64,000 bases of DNA from CAG-917 sp051883555. GTDB lineage: Bacteria; Bacillota; Clostridia; Christensenellales; CAG-917. The stretch spans positions 48,933-112,932 of the forward strand of contig JBJETY010000052.1 in assembly GCA_051883555.1 (NCBI GenBank). The letters run 5' to 3'. The first letter of the stretch is position 1; each line of letters opens with the position of its first letter. Made by a program: the position numbers and the translations under genes. Under the pieces are notes generated by a model. It was given only the letters and a program-made list of their open reading frames with translations. It was not told the origin of the DNA and did not search any database. This document shows, in pieces, positions 15,869 to 23,911 of this stretch.

Positions 15869-17086
15869 ATGAAAAAAGTCGAATTGTTAGCTCCCGCCGG
15901 AAGCTTCCAAAAACTTAAAACCGCATACCATTTCGGAGCGGACGCCGTATACGTAGGCGGAAAAGAATTGTCACTGAGAGCAGGCGCGGAAAACTTTGAC
16001 AGGCAGGAACTTTCAGATGCCGTCACGTACGCTCATTCAATCGGTAAGAAAATTTACGTTACGGTGAATATATATGCTAAAAATTCCGACCTGCCGTATG
16101 CAAAAGAATATTTTGAGTATTTAAAAAAGATAAACGTCGACGCGGTTATCGTTTCTGATCCGGGACTTATAAGTCTTGCGAAAGAAACGGGAATCGAAAT
16201 ACACCTATCGACGCAGGCTAACACGCAAAACGAAAAAGCGGTGGAATTCTGGGCGAAACAGGGCGTGTCGAGAGTGGTGCTGGGTAGAGAGCTGACGCTT
16301 AAAGAGATAAAAGAGATTGCTAAGTCGAATCCGTCGGTAGAGCTTGAAATTTTCGTCCACGGTGCAATGTGCGTTTCGTACAGCGGAAGATGCCTTTTGA
16401 GCAATTATTTCACGGGACGTGACGCAAACAGAGGCGAGTGCGCTCAAATTTGTCGGTGGGATTTTAAAATAAGAAACGAGAGATACGAAGGTAAAGAACT
16501 TATCGTCGAAGAAGACGACAGGGGAACGTATTTTATAAACAGCAAAGATTTGATTTTGTTGCCTTATCTTCCCGACCTTCTTGACGGTTCGGTTGCCAGC
16601 TTTAAAATCGAAGGTAGAATGAAAAGCGAATTTTATCTTGCAACGGTCGTAAATGCATATAGGAAAGCGATTGACGAATATTATAACACGGGTGAAATTT
16701 TAAACGTTCAGAAATATATCGACGATTTATCGAGCGTTGTCAGTCACGGATATACAAACGCGTTTATCGAAGGGCAGAACCTGGATACGATAAATTACGA
16801 TTCGTCGAAAGTCGTCCCCGACACCGAGTTTGCGGCGCTTGTTAAGAAAAGCGAAGACGACGGCGTTATCGTTGAAATGAGAAACCGCTTTAAAACAGGC
16901 GACGAACTGTTTCTGGTAAGTTCGGGCGAAAGTCACGGCAAAAGTTTTAAGGTGGACAGAATTATAAATTCAAAAGGCGAAGAAATCGACGACGCTAAGT
17001 TGGTACAGGAAAAAGTGAAAATATTTCCGCCTTTCAAAGTATTAGAAGGGGATTTGTTCAGGGTGAACAGAGGTAAAAATGACTAA
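15869..17086 (+). CDS. Peptidase-U32 family protein, TrhP (YegQ/YrrO)-like tRNA hydroxylation factor
   Basis: A 405-residue U32-family protein. The start ELLAPAGSFQKLKTAYHFGADAVYVGG, of which LLAPAGSFQKLKTA is diagnostic, is followed by a TIM-barrel-like domain. VHGAMCVSYSGRCLLSNY (about residues 167-184) and GECAQICRW (about 193-201) give the four-Cys cluster of the family. FKIEGRMKS (about 245) is another family hallmark. Characterised members TrhP/YrrO act with a prephenate-derived cofactor to hydroxylate U34 of tRNAs, despite the peptidase name. That role is the likely one here, but other U32 branches exist (for example UbiU/V). The promoter geometry suggests a leaderless mRNA. The stop overlaps the next gene by eight bases, so a U32-ECF-PH operon is likely. 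Confidence 0.88.
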   Translation: MKKVELLAPAGSFQKLKTAYHFGADAVYVGGKELSLRAGAENFDRQELSDAVTYAHSIGKKIYVTVNIYAKNSDLPYAKEYFEYLKKINVDAVIVSDPGLISLAKETGIEIHLSTQANTQNEKAVEFWAKQGVSRVVLGRELTLKEIKEIAKSNPSVELEIFVHGAMCVSYSGRCLLSNYFTGRDANRGECAQICRWDFKIRNERYEGKELIVEEDDRGTYFINSKDLILLPYLPDLLDGSVASFKIEGRMKSEFYLATVVNAYRKAIDEYYNTGEILNVQKYIDDLSSVVSHGYTNAFIEGQNLDTINYDSSKVVPDTEFAALVKKSEDDGVIVEMRNRFKTGDELFLVSSGESHGKSFKVDRIINSKGEEIDDAKLVQEKVKIFPPFKVLEGDLFRVNRGKND

Positions 17087-17921
17087 TAAAACTAGGAAGA
17101 AATGGTTCGATACGAAACAAATTGCAATAATAGCTTTACTTCTTGCAATGATGATTATCTTTGCGTTTGTGCCGATAAACATAGCCGGTACTTCCATTGC
17201 GGTTTTGCCGCTTATAGCGATATTTATAGCGTGTCAGGTTGAAGGCGGAAAAGTAGGCTTTTTTATGGGCTTTGCATTCGGTATGCTTAGTCTCATTTCG
17301 GCGATTGCGGTACCGCAGATTTTGTCCCCTGTTTTTTACAATCCTATGGTTTCCGTTGTTCCGAGATTGCTTATCGGCATAACGACCTATTTTTCATACG
17401 TAGGACTGAGAAAGGGATTTAAAAGGGTATTTAAAAATAAAGATAAGAAGGTCGCTACAAGAATAAATATTCTTTTGTCGAGTTCCATAAGTTCCGCAGT
17501 AGGCACGATAACGAATACATCGTTGGTTATTGCGATGATATATGCTTTCAATGCGGGAAAGGCGTACGGCGGTATAGTTATAAACGCAGCGTTTTTATCT
17601 GCACTTGTAGGTATAAATTTTGTGATAGAAATAGCGGTGGCTATGATATTGACTCCGCCAATAGTGCTTGCATTGAGAATTGCGTTGCACAAACCTGAAA
17701 TCGAGGACGAAGTTGCAGTCGAAGAGTCGGAAGTTTCAGGCCGCGTAATCGAAGAAGTTTCGTCGGACGAAAACGGTTCGGTAAAAGATGTGGCGGACGG
17801 CTTAAACTTAGAAGCGGTCAAAAAAGCGAATATGACGGATGGCGGCGCTATCGACGAAAGGGAAAACGGCGAAGCAAGCGGAGAAGAAAACAAGACCGAA
17901 ACAACGGACGCTGAGGTATAA
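17079..17921 (+). CDS. ECF transporter S component with an acidic tail
   Basis: A 280-residue protein. Residues 12-205 are about six membrane helices with the layout of an energy-coupling-factor substrate-binding (S) component: an N-terminal helix KQIAIIALLLAMM, then FFMGFAFGMLSL, then NPMVSVVPRLLIG, and the helix-4/5 region SSAVGTITNTSLVIAMIY. S components capture vitamins or metals and work with EcfA/A'/T, which are not in this window. The last 70 or so residues are hydrophilic and acidic (Glu/Asp/Ser), unusual for an S component and resembling the tails of UraA and the subtilase in this window. The vitamin is not identifiable. It overlaps the U32 gene by eight bases. Confidence 0.75.
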   Translation: MTNKTRKKWFDTKQIAIIALLLAMMIIFAFVPINIAGTSIAVLPLIAIFIACQVEGGKVGFFMGFAFGMLSLISAIAVPQILSPVFYNPMVSVVPRLLIGITTYFSYVGLRKGFKRVFKNKDKKVATRINILLSSSISSAVGTITNTSLVIAMIYAFNAGKAYGGIVINAAFLSALVGINFVIEIAVAMILTPPIVLALRIALHKPEIEDEVAVEESEVSGRVIEEVSSDENGSVKDVADGLNLEAVKKANMTDGGAIDERENGEASGEENKTETTDAEV

Positions 17922-17922
17922 A

Positions 17923-18498
17923 ATGAATATAGACGAAGAAATAAAACAGCACGACGATAAACGGAAAGTGCTGCAGGAAGACGCGGCAAAACGCTTATAC
18001 GCAGGGCAAACGTCTGGCGGTGAGGAAATAGTTGCATATCTGCACAGCGACCCTAAAGCGCTCAGAGCTTTAAGGACTTTGGGAATTGCAGGGGTAATAA
18101 TCAGCGTAATGAGTTACGTCATCGGACTTGCGCTTTATTTCAGACCGCTTATGTTTTCTTGGGGGAACAAAGGGATAATGTTCGTTTTCTGGTTTGTAGT
18201 AGGTTTCGTTGCTATGGCTTTGGGAATTATTTTCCTTTGTTCGCAGTATTTGATATTTAAAAAGGGCGGAATCTTGCTGACAAACAAAAAAATCATATTT
18301 AACGGCGGAAGATTTGCGGAAAAGTCGACGGTTGTAAATCTCGAGGAGCTTAACGAAGACGGCTTGGAGGTTTTTCATTCAAAAGGCGGCGGATATACCG
18401 TAAAGATTGCGGGCAAAAAGAGCTTTTACAATGAAACGCCTTTTGATTTTAAAACAAAAGCGATCGAAGAAATCGGAAAAAACAGGCAAAAAAAATAG
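17923..18498 (+). CDS. Small membrane protein with a C-terminal PH-like domain
   Basis: A 191-residue protein. Residues 1-50 are polar. Two membrane helices follow (about 55-80 and 88-112). The C-terminal 75 residues include GGILLTNKKIIFNGG, which resembles the first strands of bacterial PH/GRAM-type domains, and end basic (NRQKK). I chose the ATG at 17923, one base after the ECF stop, because an upstream in-frame start would overlap the ECF gene by more than 80 bases. GAGG lies within the end of the ECF gene. Function is unknown, and the PH-like assignment rests on motif resemblance only. Confidence 0.6.
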   Translation: MNIDEEIKQHDDKRKVLQEDAAKRLYAGQTSGGEEIVAYLHSDPKALRALRTLGIAGVIISVMSYVIGLALYFRPLMFSWGNKGIMFVFWFVVGFVAMALGIIFLCSQYLIFKKGGILLTNKKIIFNGGRFAEKSTVVNLEELNEDGLEVFHSKGGGYTVKIAGKKSFYNETPFDFKTKAIEEIGKNRQKK

Positions 18499-18530
18499 GA
18501 TAAAAAAATGTCGGAAAACAGCTAATTTTG

Positions 18531-18559
18531 TTGCAATTTTTTTTGTTATATAGTACAAT
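18531..18559 (+). promoter_or_regulatory. Promoter of the uraA-upp leader
   Basis: TTGCAA (18531-18536), 17-bp T-rich spacer, TACAAT (18554-18559). Transcription should start near 18566, about 18 bases before the leader ORF. Confidence 0.7.
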
Positions 18560-18583
18560 ATGCAAAATGAACGGAGAGTACTT

Positions 18584-18688
18584 ATGAAAACATCGTTTTT
18601 TGCAGCATTGCCAACAAAAACAGTGATTTCAACCGCTGTAACATGCGGGTTGTATAAGCATTTTCTTTTTATTATCAATAACAATTGA
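18584..18688 (+). CDS. 34-residue leader peptide candidate before uraA-upp
   Basis: A short ORF beginning MKTSFFAALPTK and ending FLFIINNN with TGA at 18686-18688. It has its own GGAG ribosome site eight bases before the ATG and lies about 18 bases after the predicted transcription start. The last third of the ORF passes through a U-rich stretch (18661-18670, nine T of ten). The left arm of an intrinsic terminator begins six bases after the stop. This arrangement fits a regulatory leader peptide better than a free functional protein. The peptide is also moderately hydrophobic, so a small membrane protein cannot be excluded. I know of no homologue. Confidence 0.55.
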   Translation: MKTSFFAALPTKTVISTAVTCGLYKHFLFIINNN

Positions 18689-18694
18689 TTGTTT

Positions 18695-18722
18695 GAGTTT
18701 CCTTTTTGGAAACTCTTTTTTT
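18695..18722 (+). terminator. Intrinsic terminator / candidate attenuator of uraA-upp
   Basis: GAGTTTCC (18695-18702) pairs with GGAAACTC (18708-18715) around TTTTT, followed by seven T. It lies between the leader ORF and uraA, 121 bases before the uraA ATG. A ribosome on the leader stop codon would cover the left arm. Confidence 0.85.
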
Positions 18723-18843
18723 ATGTAAAAATGTAGCTTACCAATCGTTGCCGTAAAGAGAAGAACGGGCGGCGGGGTAACCTACTAAACACTTATATAC
18801 GATATACACAAAAGATTATATAAGAAATAAACAGGAGAAAGAT

Positions 18844-20496
18844 ATGAAACTTATTTACAACGTAGAAGACAAACCTAAGTTTAATAAACTTATCGTCTTT
18901 GCACTTCAACAAGTTTTGGCAATCATGGCGGCTACAATCGCAGTGCCTACGATTATCGGATTGCCTACGCAAATTCCTGCGGCTATTTTAGGAGCAGGTC
19001 TCGGAACGATAGTCTATTTGCTTTTCACGAAATTCAAAAGTCCTGTCATCATATCCAGCTCGTTTGCGTTTTTGAGTTCGCTCGGTTCGGCTCTTGCATT
19101 CGGATATTGCGGAATTATTGTCGGCGGTATTCTTGCCGGTTTGGTGTACGTGATAATTGCAATAGTCATTCACTTTGCCGGAACGGCTTGGGTATCGAAA
19201 CTTATGCCGCCGGTTATCATCGGACCAACCGTTGCTATAATCGGACTCAGCCTTGCAGGCAGTGCAATGGGCGATATCGTAAAAGCAAGCGTGGGAACGG
19301 CGGTCAATGCGTCGTACAATCTTGTAGCTTTGCTTTGCGGATTGATTACGTTCATTACTGTCGTTATCTGCTCGACGCAAAAGAGATTTAAGATGGGCAG
19401 ACTTATTCCGTTTATTATCGGTATCGGCGTAGGATATGCCTTTGCTGCCTTCTTCTCGATTTTCGGTTATACTTTGGACGTCGATTATCTTAAAATCATC
19501 AACTGGGCACCGCTCGTTGACAACTTTAAAGTTCTTGGCGACGCTGCGGCAAGTGCTGGCGACAAAGTTCAGGCATTCTTTACGTATCCTGATTTTGCGT
19601 TGATTGAAGCAATAAAAGAAATAGCAAGCGGCAGCACGGAAGTCGGAAAAACGTATTTCTTTGAAAGCGCCGCAGGTTTCGGTGAAGTTGCAATCGCATT
19701 TATTCCGGTAGCTCTCGTAGTTTTTGCCGAACATATAGCAGACCACAAAAACCTTTCTTCGATTATAAACCGCGACCTTGTAGAAGGCGAACCTGGACTT
19801 AAAAGAACGCTTCTCGGCGACGGCGTCGGCTCGATGGTCGGAACGGTTTTCGGTATTTGTCCTAACACGACTTACGGCGAATCGGTAGGTTGTATCGCTA
19901 TCACTAAAAACGCTTCCGTATCTACTTTGCTTACGGCGGCAATAATGTGTATAATACTTAGCTTTATGAGCCCGATAATGGCTTTGTTGCAAACTATTCC
20001 TAATTGCGTAATGGGCGGCGTATGTCTCACTCTTTACGGATTTATTGCAGTATCGGGTCTTAAAATGTTTAAAGATATCGACCTTGGCGAAAACAAGAAC
20101 TTGTTTACCGTATCGGCAATTCTCATTGCAGGTATCGGCGGTCTTGCAATTAAGATTCCGTATCACATTGCAGGAAGCGACGTTTACGACGCAGCAGGCA
20201 ACCTTGTTATGGCAGCCGGAACGGTTGACAAAACGATTACGATTACGTCTATTGCAACCGCTCTTATTTTGGGAATAATCACTTATGCCGTTATCAATGC
20301 CGTAGAAAAGAAAAATGCAAAATTGCCTGATTTGCCTGACGACGAAGGAGCGGAAAAGGAAAACGCCATAAACGCTCCGGTTAAGGCTGAAACTACTTAC
20401 GAAGTCGGCGTTGACGTTACCACTCTTAACGAAAACAAAGAAGAAAGCGAAGAAAAAGTTTCAGAAGAGGCTAACGGCTCTGAAAAGGGTGAATAA
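18844..20496 (+). CDS. uraA: Uracil permease, NCS2 (uracil/xanthine) family
   Basis: A 550-residue permease with about 14 membrane segments over residues 15-490. It carries the NCS2 signature in the order PVALVVFAEHIADHKNL (about 283-299), then GDGVGSMVGTVFG, then CPNTTYGESVGCIA. The conserved Glu of FAEHIADH and of TTYGESVG are the uracil-binding/proton residues in UraA. Purine-type NCS2 proteins differ here, and the next gene, upp, supports uracil as substrate. About 60 acidic residues at the C-terminus (EEKVSEEANGSEKGE) exceed the usual length of about 430. AGGAGAAAGAT precedes the ATG at 18844. Expression is probably gated by the upstream attenuator; a separate promoter in 18723-18843 was not recognised. 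Confidence 0.92.
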   Translation: MKLIYNVEDKPKFNKLIVFALQQVLAIMAATIAVPTIIGLPTQIPAAILGAGLGTIVYLLFTKFKSPVIISSSFAFLSSLGSALAFGYCGIIVGGILAGLVYVIIAIVIHFAGTAWVSKLMPPVIIGPTVAIIGLSLAGSAMGDIVKASVGTAVNASYNLVALLCGLITFITVVICSTQKRFKMGRLIPFIIGIGVGYAFAAFFSIFGYTLDVDYLKIINWAPLVDNFKVLGDAAASAGDKVQAFFTYPDFALIEAIKEIASGSTEVGKTYFFESAAGFGEVAIAFIPVALVVFAEHIADHKNLSSIINRDLVEGEPGLKRTLLGDGVGSMVGTVFGICPNTTYGESVGCIAITKNASVSTLLTAAIMCIILSFMSPIMALLQTIPNCVMGGVCLTLYGFIAVSGLKMFKDIDLGENKNLFTVSAILIAGIGGLAIKIPYHIAGSDVYDAAGNLVMAAGTVDKTITITSIATALILGIITYAVINAVEKKNAKLPDLPDDEGAEKENAINAPVKAETTYEVGVDVTTLNENKEESEEKVSEEANGSEKGE

Positions 20497-20505
20497 TAAA
20501 TTTAT

Positions 20506-20537
20506 GTGTACGGCACTCAAAGTGTACGGCAACCAAA
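20506..20537 (+). repeat. 16-bp tandem duplication before upp
   Basis: GTGTACGGCACTCAAA (20506-20521) is followed directly by GTGTACGGCAACCAAA (20522-20537). The second copy ends at the upp ribosome site. Confidence 0.75.
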
Positions 20538-20546
20538 GAGGTATTT

Positions 20547-21185
20547 ATGCAAGAATATAAAAACGTAACAATTTTCGACCATCCGCTCATTCGTCATAAG
20601 ATTGCAATACTCCGTGACGAAAAGACTACGACTAAACAGTTCAGAGAGCTTGTCGAAGAAATAACGACGCTTATGACTTATGAAAGTCTTAAAGACGTTC
20701 CTACAAAAAAAGTAATCGTCAAAACTCCTCTCGAAGAGACGGAACAAAGCGTGGTCGTTGACAATGCGGTGACAATCGTTCCTATTTTAAGAGCGGGACT
20801 CGGCATGGTAAACGGCGTGCACGAGTTATTCCCGACGGCAAGAGTAGGACACATCGGTATGTACCGCGACGAAGAAACTCTTGAACCGAAAGAATATTAT
20901 TGCAAGCTCCCTGAAGGAATTCAGGACAGTATTGCAGTAGTACTCGACCCTATGCTCGCAACGGGCGGAAGCGCAATCGCCGCAATAGATTATCTTAAAA
21001 AAGTCGGTTGCAAACGCATCAAACAGATGTCGATAATTGCCGCACCTGAAGGAATAAAGGCTCTTGCAGAAGCGCATCCTGACGTTGAAATTTACGTTTC
21101 GACGCTTGACAGAGAGTTGAACGAAAACGGATATATCCTTCCGGGCTTGGGCGACGCAGGCGATAGATTGTTCGGAACGAAATAG
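20547..21185 (+). CDS. upp: Uracil phosphoribosyltransferase
   Basis: A 212-residue enzyme that makes UMP from uracil and PRPP, the salvage step after UraA import. Motifs are DHPLIRHKI (about residues 11-19), PILRAGLGMV (about 79-88), the PRPP loop VLDPMLATGGSA (about 130-141), and the uracil-binding C-terminus GYILPGLGDAGDRLFGT. Length matches the family. AAAGAGG lies seven bases before the ATG. It is 50 bases behind uraA, clearly one operon, and ends before the shared terminator at 21343. Confidence 0.98.
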   Translation: MQEYKNVTIFDHPLIRHKIAILRDEKTTTKQFRELVEEITTLMTYESLKDVPTKKVIVKTPLEETEQSVVVDNAVTIVPILRAGLGMVNGVHELFPTARVGHIGMYRDEETLEPKEYYCKLPEGIQDSIAVVLDPMLATGGSAIAAIDYLKKVGCKRIKQMSIIAAPEGIKALAEAHPDVEIYVSTLDRELNENGYILPGLGDAGDRLFGTK

Positions 21186-21342
21186 TAAACGGCAACGCAA
21201 AAGTAAAGGATAAATAAATATCCTAAAAACGATTTCTTAATGCAAACCGTTGAACGTTAAGTTTGCAAAAGCGTAAAGTTTGCAAAAACGTGAAGGTCGC
21301 AAAACGACGTAAATTTTGAGAAATCGGAAAACGTATAAAAAT

Positions 21343-21369
21343 AAAAAACGGCTTAAAAGCCGTTTTTTT
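21343..21369. terminator. Bidirectional terminator between upp and the 66-residue ORF
   Basis: AAAAAACGGCTT (21343-21354) pairs with AAGCCGTTTTTT (21357-21368), with A and T runs on both flanks. The stop codon of the leftward ORF lies in the hairpin. Confidence 0.85.
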
Positions 21370-21553
21370 GCGTTTTTTCATCGATTTCTTTAGACAGTCG
21401 CTTATGCCTTGAAAGGAAATCGAGATACGCTTTCCCTCCCGTGTTTATCTGAGGTTTTTCATTCTTTTCTACGCCGCCGTCTGCCGATTTCGGTATTTTA
21501 GTTACGTTGTTGTCGGTTATAAGACTGTTTTGTCTAAAAAATTCAAAAAGCAT
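21353..21553 (-). CDS. Small soluble protein of unknown function
   Basis: A 66-residue polar protein starting MLFEFFRQNSL and ending in a basic helix-like stretch (KRLSKEIDEKTQKNGF). I recognise no family. GAGG five bases before the ATG at 21553 decides this start over a GTG six bases upstream. The TAA lies in the loop of the shared terminator, which supports a functional leftward unit. It is convergent with upp and divergent from the lipoprotein. Confidence 0.55.
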   Translation of the reverse strand: MLFEFFRQNSLITDNNVTKIPKSADGGVEKNEKPQINTGGKAYLDFLSRHKRLSKEIDEKTQKNGF

Positions 21554-21580
21554 AGCCACCTCAAAAAAAAGTTAAAATCC

Positions 21581-21609
21581 TTGCTAAATTTTGTTTTATA
21601 TTATATACT
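21581..21609 (+). promoter_or_regulatory. Promoter of the 491-residue lipoprotein
   Basis: TTGCTA (21581-21586), 17-bp spacer, TATACT (21604-21609), about 45 bases before the ATG. Confidence 0.65.
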
Positions 21610-21654
21610 ATATTGGAATTTGTAAAAAGTTTCTTGTTAAGGAGAAATTTATTG

Positions 21655-23130
21655 ATGAAAAAAAGACTTTTAATAGTTTTATGCCTTGTTTGTATAATGG
21701 TGACCGCTTCCGTGCTTGTCGCATGTAACAGCTTTAAGCAAGACCCTATCAGCGGTGGCGATAACACGGCAACGGTATATTCTAACGGCGGCTTTGCCGT
21801 GAGACAGGGCGATTGGCTCTATTTCATAAACGGATACGATTCGGAAAGCACTACAAACGAATTCGGAAGCGTTCTGAAAAATTCAATTTGCAGAGTAAAG
21901 GTTGACGAAGACGGCAGTATCGGCAACAATGCGGTAAAATGCGTCGTTCCTAAGCAGGTTTATTGGACGAATACGGAAAGCGGATTTGCCGTTTACGGAA
22001 ATTGGATATATTATGCAACGCCGAATTACGATAAGGACAGAACGGGAACTGCATCAACGACGAATCTCGACTTTATGAGAACGAGCATTGACGGCACCGT
22101 TACTCAACTTATATTTACAGCCAGCTCGCGTTCTTTGCAGTATTGGTTTATGCCTACAAGAATAGTCGTTTACAACGATTCCAAGATTACCGCTATCGAT
22201 TTTACCGCCTTAAGCAGCAATAAATCGGTTGCTAAGGTAAGCAAAAAGGTCACTACGTCCGTTATCGACAGCAACGTAACGAGCTTGGTGTTTAAGCAGG
22301 ACGCCGAATGGTCCGCTTCGCAAGGTTCATCGGTCAGCGATTATATTTATTATACTAAATCGGTTACGGGTGCCGAATCGTATAAAAACTATAACGAACT
22401 TTATATGGTAAAATACGACGGAAGCGGCAAGAAACTTCTTGTAAGCGATATGTCTTTCGGCGATAAAAATTATACTCTTACTTTAAACGGGGGAGTTGCC
22501 GAAGGCGACAGCAGTATGACTCTCGTTTACGTAAAACAGTACGTTGAAGGCTCGTCGACAAAGTATGCGGGACTTTTCATGAATAAAGTCGGTCTTGATT
22601 TCAAATTCGACGCGGCGACGGAGAAATGTCTTACGGCAAATATATCGTCGACAAGCGTTACGGTATATCCTATAAGCTATGAAAAGGGCGCAATAGTTGC
22701 TTCGGGAGATATGCAATATCTTCTTGACGGAACGAAAAGCGGCGAAGACGTTTTCGCTGAAGATAACAAAGTAGTTGGCAAAGCTTCTATGAAGGTAAAC
22801 TACGTCGCTAAAAATGCAGACGGCAACTACTACGTTTATTACGGAGCTTCCAGCTCGGTTGCTACTCTTTTCAGAATTAACCTTGAACCGGATAAGGGTA
22901 CAAGCCCTAACGAAGATATCGTTCTTGAAGAAGGATTCTCGTCGTCGTGGATTACGTTTGATTTCATCACGATCGGAAACCGCACCTGGATATATTATTT
23001 CGACTCGAACGATTACAACTACGTTCACGGCTATGAACTTTCTTCATTTGACGGTGAAAAACCTGAAGAGACAGAGTTTATCGGAAAAATGACAAGCAGC
23101 GACAAAGAAGCTAAAGAGAAAGCTGAATAA
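21655..23130 (+). CDS. Lipoprotein, possibly DUF5050-like beta-propeller
   Basis: A 491-residue exported lipoprotein. The signal peptide ends in the lipobox LVAC (about residues 20-23), so the Cys would be lipidated and the protein displayed on the outer face of the membrane. The mature part has repeated short strands of the type GDWLYFINGYD and YGNWIYYATPNYD, which recall DUF5050-type propeller lipoproteins; this is a resemblance, not a proven match. The ATG at 21655 follows AAGGAG by about ten bases and puts the signal peptide in the normal place; an in-frame start 42 bases upstream is less likely. A strong terminator follows. Ligand and function are unknown. Confidence 0.75.
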   Translation: MKKRLLIVLCLVCIMVTASVLVACNSFKQDPISGGDNTATVYSNGGFAVRQGDWLYFINGYDSESTTNEFGSVLKNSICRVKVDEDGSIGNNAVKCVVPKQVYWTNTESGFAVYGNWIYYATPNYDKDRTGTASTTNLDFMRTSIDGTVTQLIFTASSRSLQYWFMPTRIVVYNDSKITAIDFTALSSNKSVAKVSKKVTTSVIDSNVTSLVFKQDAEWSASQGSSVSDYIYYTKSVTGAESYKNYNELYMVKYDGSGKKLLVSDMSFGDKNYTLTLNGGVAEGDSSMTLVYVKQYVEGSSTKYAGLFMNKVGLDFKFDAATEKCLTANISSTSVTVYPISYEKGAIVASGDMQYLLDGTKSGEDVFAEDNKVVGKASMKVNYVAKNADGNYYVYYGASSSVATLFRINLEPDKGTSPNEDIVLEEGFSSSWITFDFITIGNRTWIYYFDSNDYNYVHGYELSSFDGEKPEETEFIGKMTSSDKEAKEKAE

Positions 23131-23135
23131 AACGT

Positions 23136-23164
23136 AAAAAGCAAGGCTTGCCTTGCTTTTTTTG
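23136..23164 (+). terminator. Rho-independent terminator of the lipoprotein
   Basis: AAAAAGCAAGG (23136-23146) pairs with CCTTGCTTTTT (23151-23161), loop CTTG, then more T. Confidence 0.9.
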
Positions 23165-23252
23165 TTGACGCATGGTGTAGATTAAAAAGCAATAGTGCGG
23201 ATAAAAGGATATAAAGATAATAAAAAGTATATATGTTTGTATGACGAATAGC

Positions 23253-23369
23253 CGTATAATATTCGCAAATAATTATGTCAATGCGTATTATATCCGCAAA
23301 GTATATTGACAAGGCTTATTATATTTGCAAAGAATTGTGTCAAAATATATCATATTAACAAGGAATATT
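23253..23369. repeat. 31-bp degenerate tandem repeat
   Basis: Three copies of exactly 31 bp begin at 23253, 23284 and 23315, with a partial fourth from 23346. Each starts CGTAT(A/T)ATAT or CTTATTATAT and contains GCAAA followed by TTG/GTCAA. Confidence 0.75.
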
Positions 23370-23911
23370 TTTTAAAGAATATAAATTAGGTAAAAACGAT
23401 TTTAATCAATAAAATCTTAATCAATAATATTTTATTAATGATTATTATATTAATAAAGATAAGTTATATTAATAAAAATGACCTATTAATATAGTATATA
23501 TATTTGATTAAATATTTGATTAAACATAACTATTCATATTAAATATAGTTATATAGTATCGTGCGACTATAATCTGCGTAATCGTTGAAGATTAAACGTT
23601 AAAAATCATCTAAATTAAAACGTTATAATTGGCGTTGCGTTTAATAAGTTGCAAATTAAGCGTAAATTGCAACGGCAACCGATTTAAATTGCAATCTGAT
23701 TTAAATTTCTATATAAGGCAAACGGCAAAATATTGAGTTCGGTTATACACGGATATAAACGTATACCAAATCGGTTATTTTTTAATCGACAATAAGCAGT
23801 AATAAAAAGCAGTAATAAAAAAGTTGCAATAAAATATGAACGGCGTTAAATAAAAATGTCGATGGCGATAAAATATCGATGGCGTTATTTTAACGGCATA
23901 GCGGAGAAAAA
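23370..23911. other. Intergenic gap, AT-rich
   Basis: Very AT-rich sequence with recurring TTAATAAA words (23400-23540). A GCAACGG/ATTTAAAT patch follows at about 23660-23710. No gene or terminator is seen. GCGGAG precedes the next ATG. Confidence 0.5.

Noticed and set aside
18988..20166. 392-codon minus-strand ORF inside uraA
   Set aside because: It is antisense to a strongly supported permease. The translation is Arg/Cys/Tyr/Asn-rich with no domain, and there is no ribosome site or promoter.
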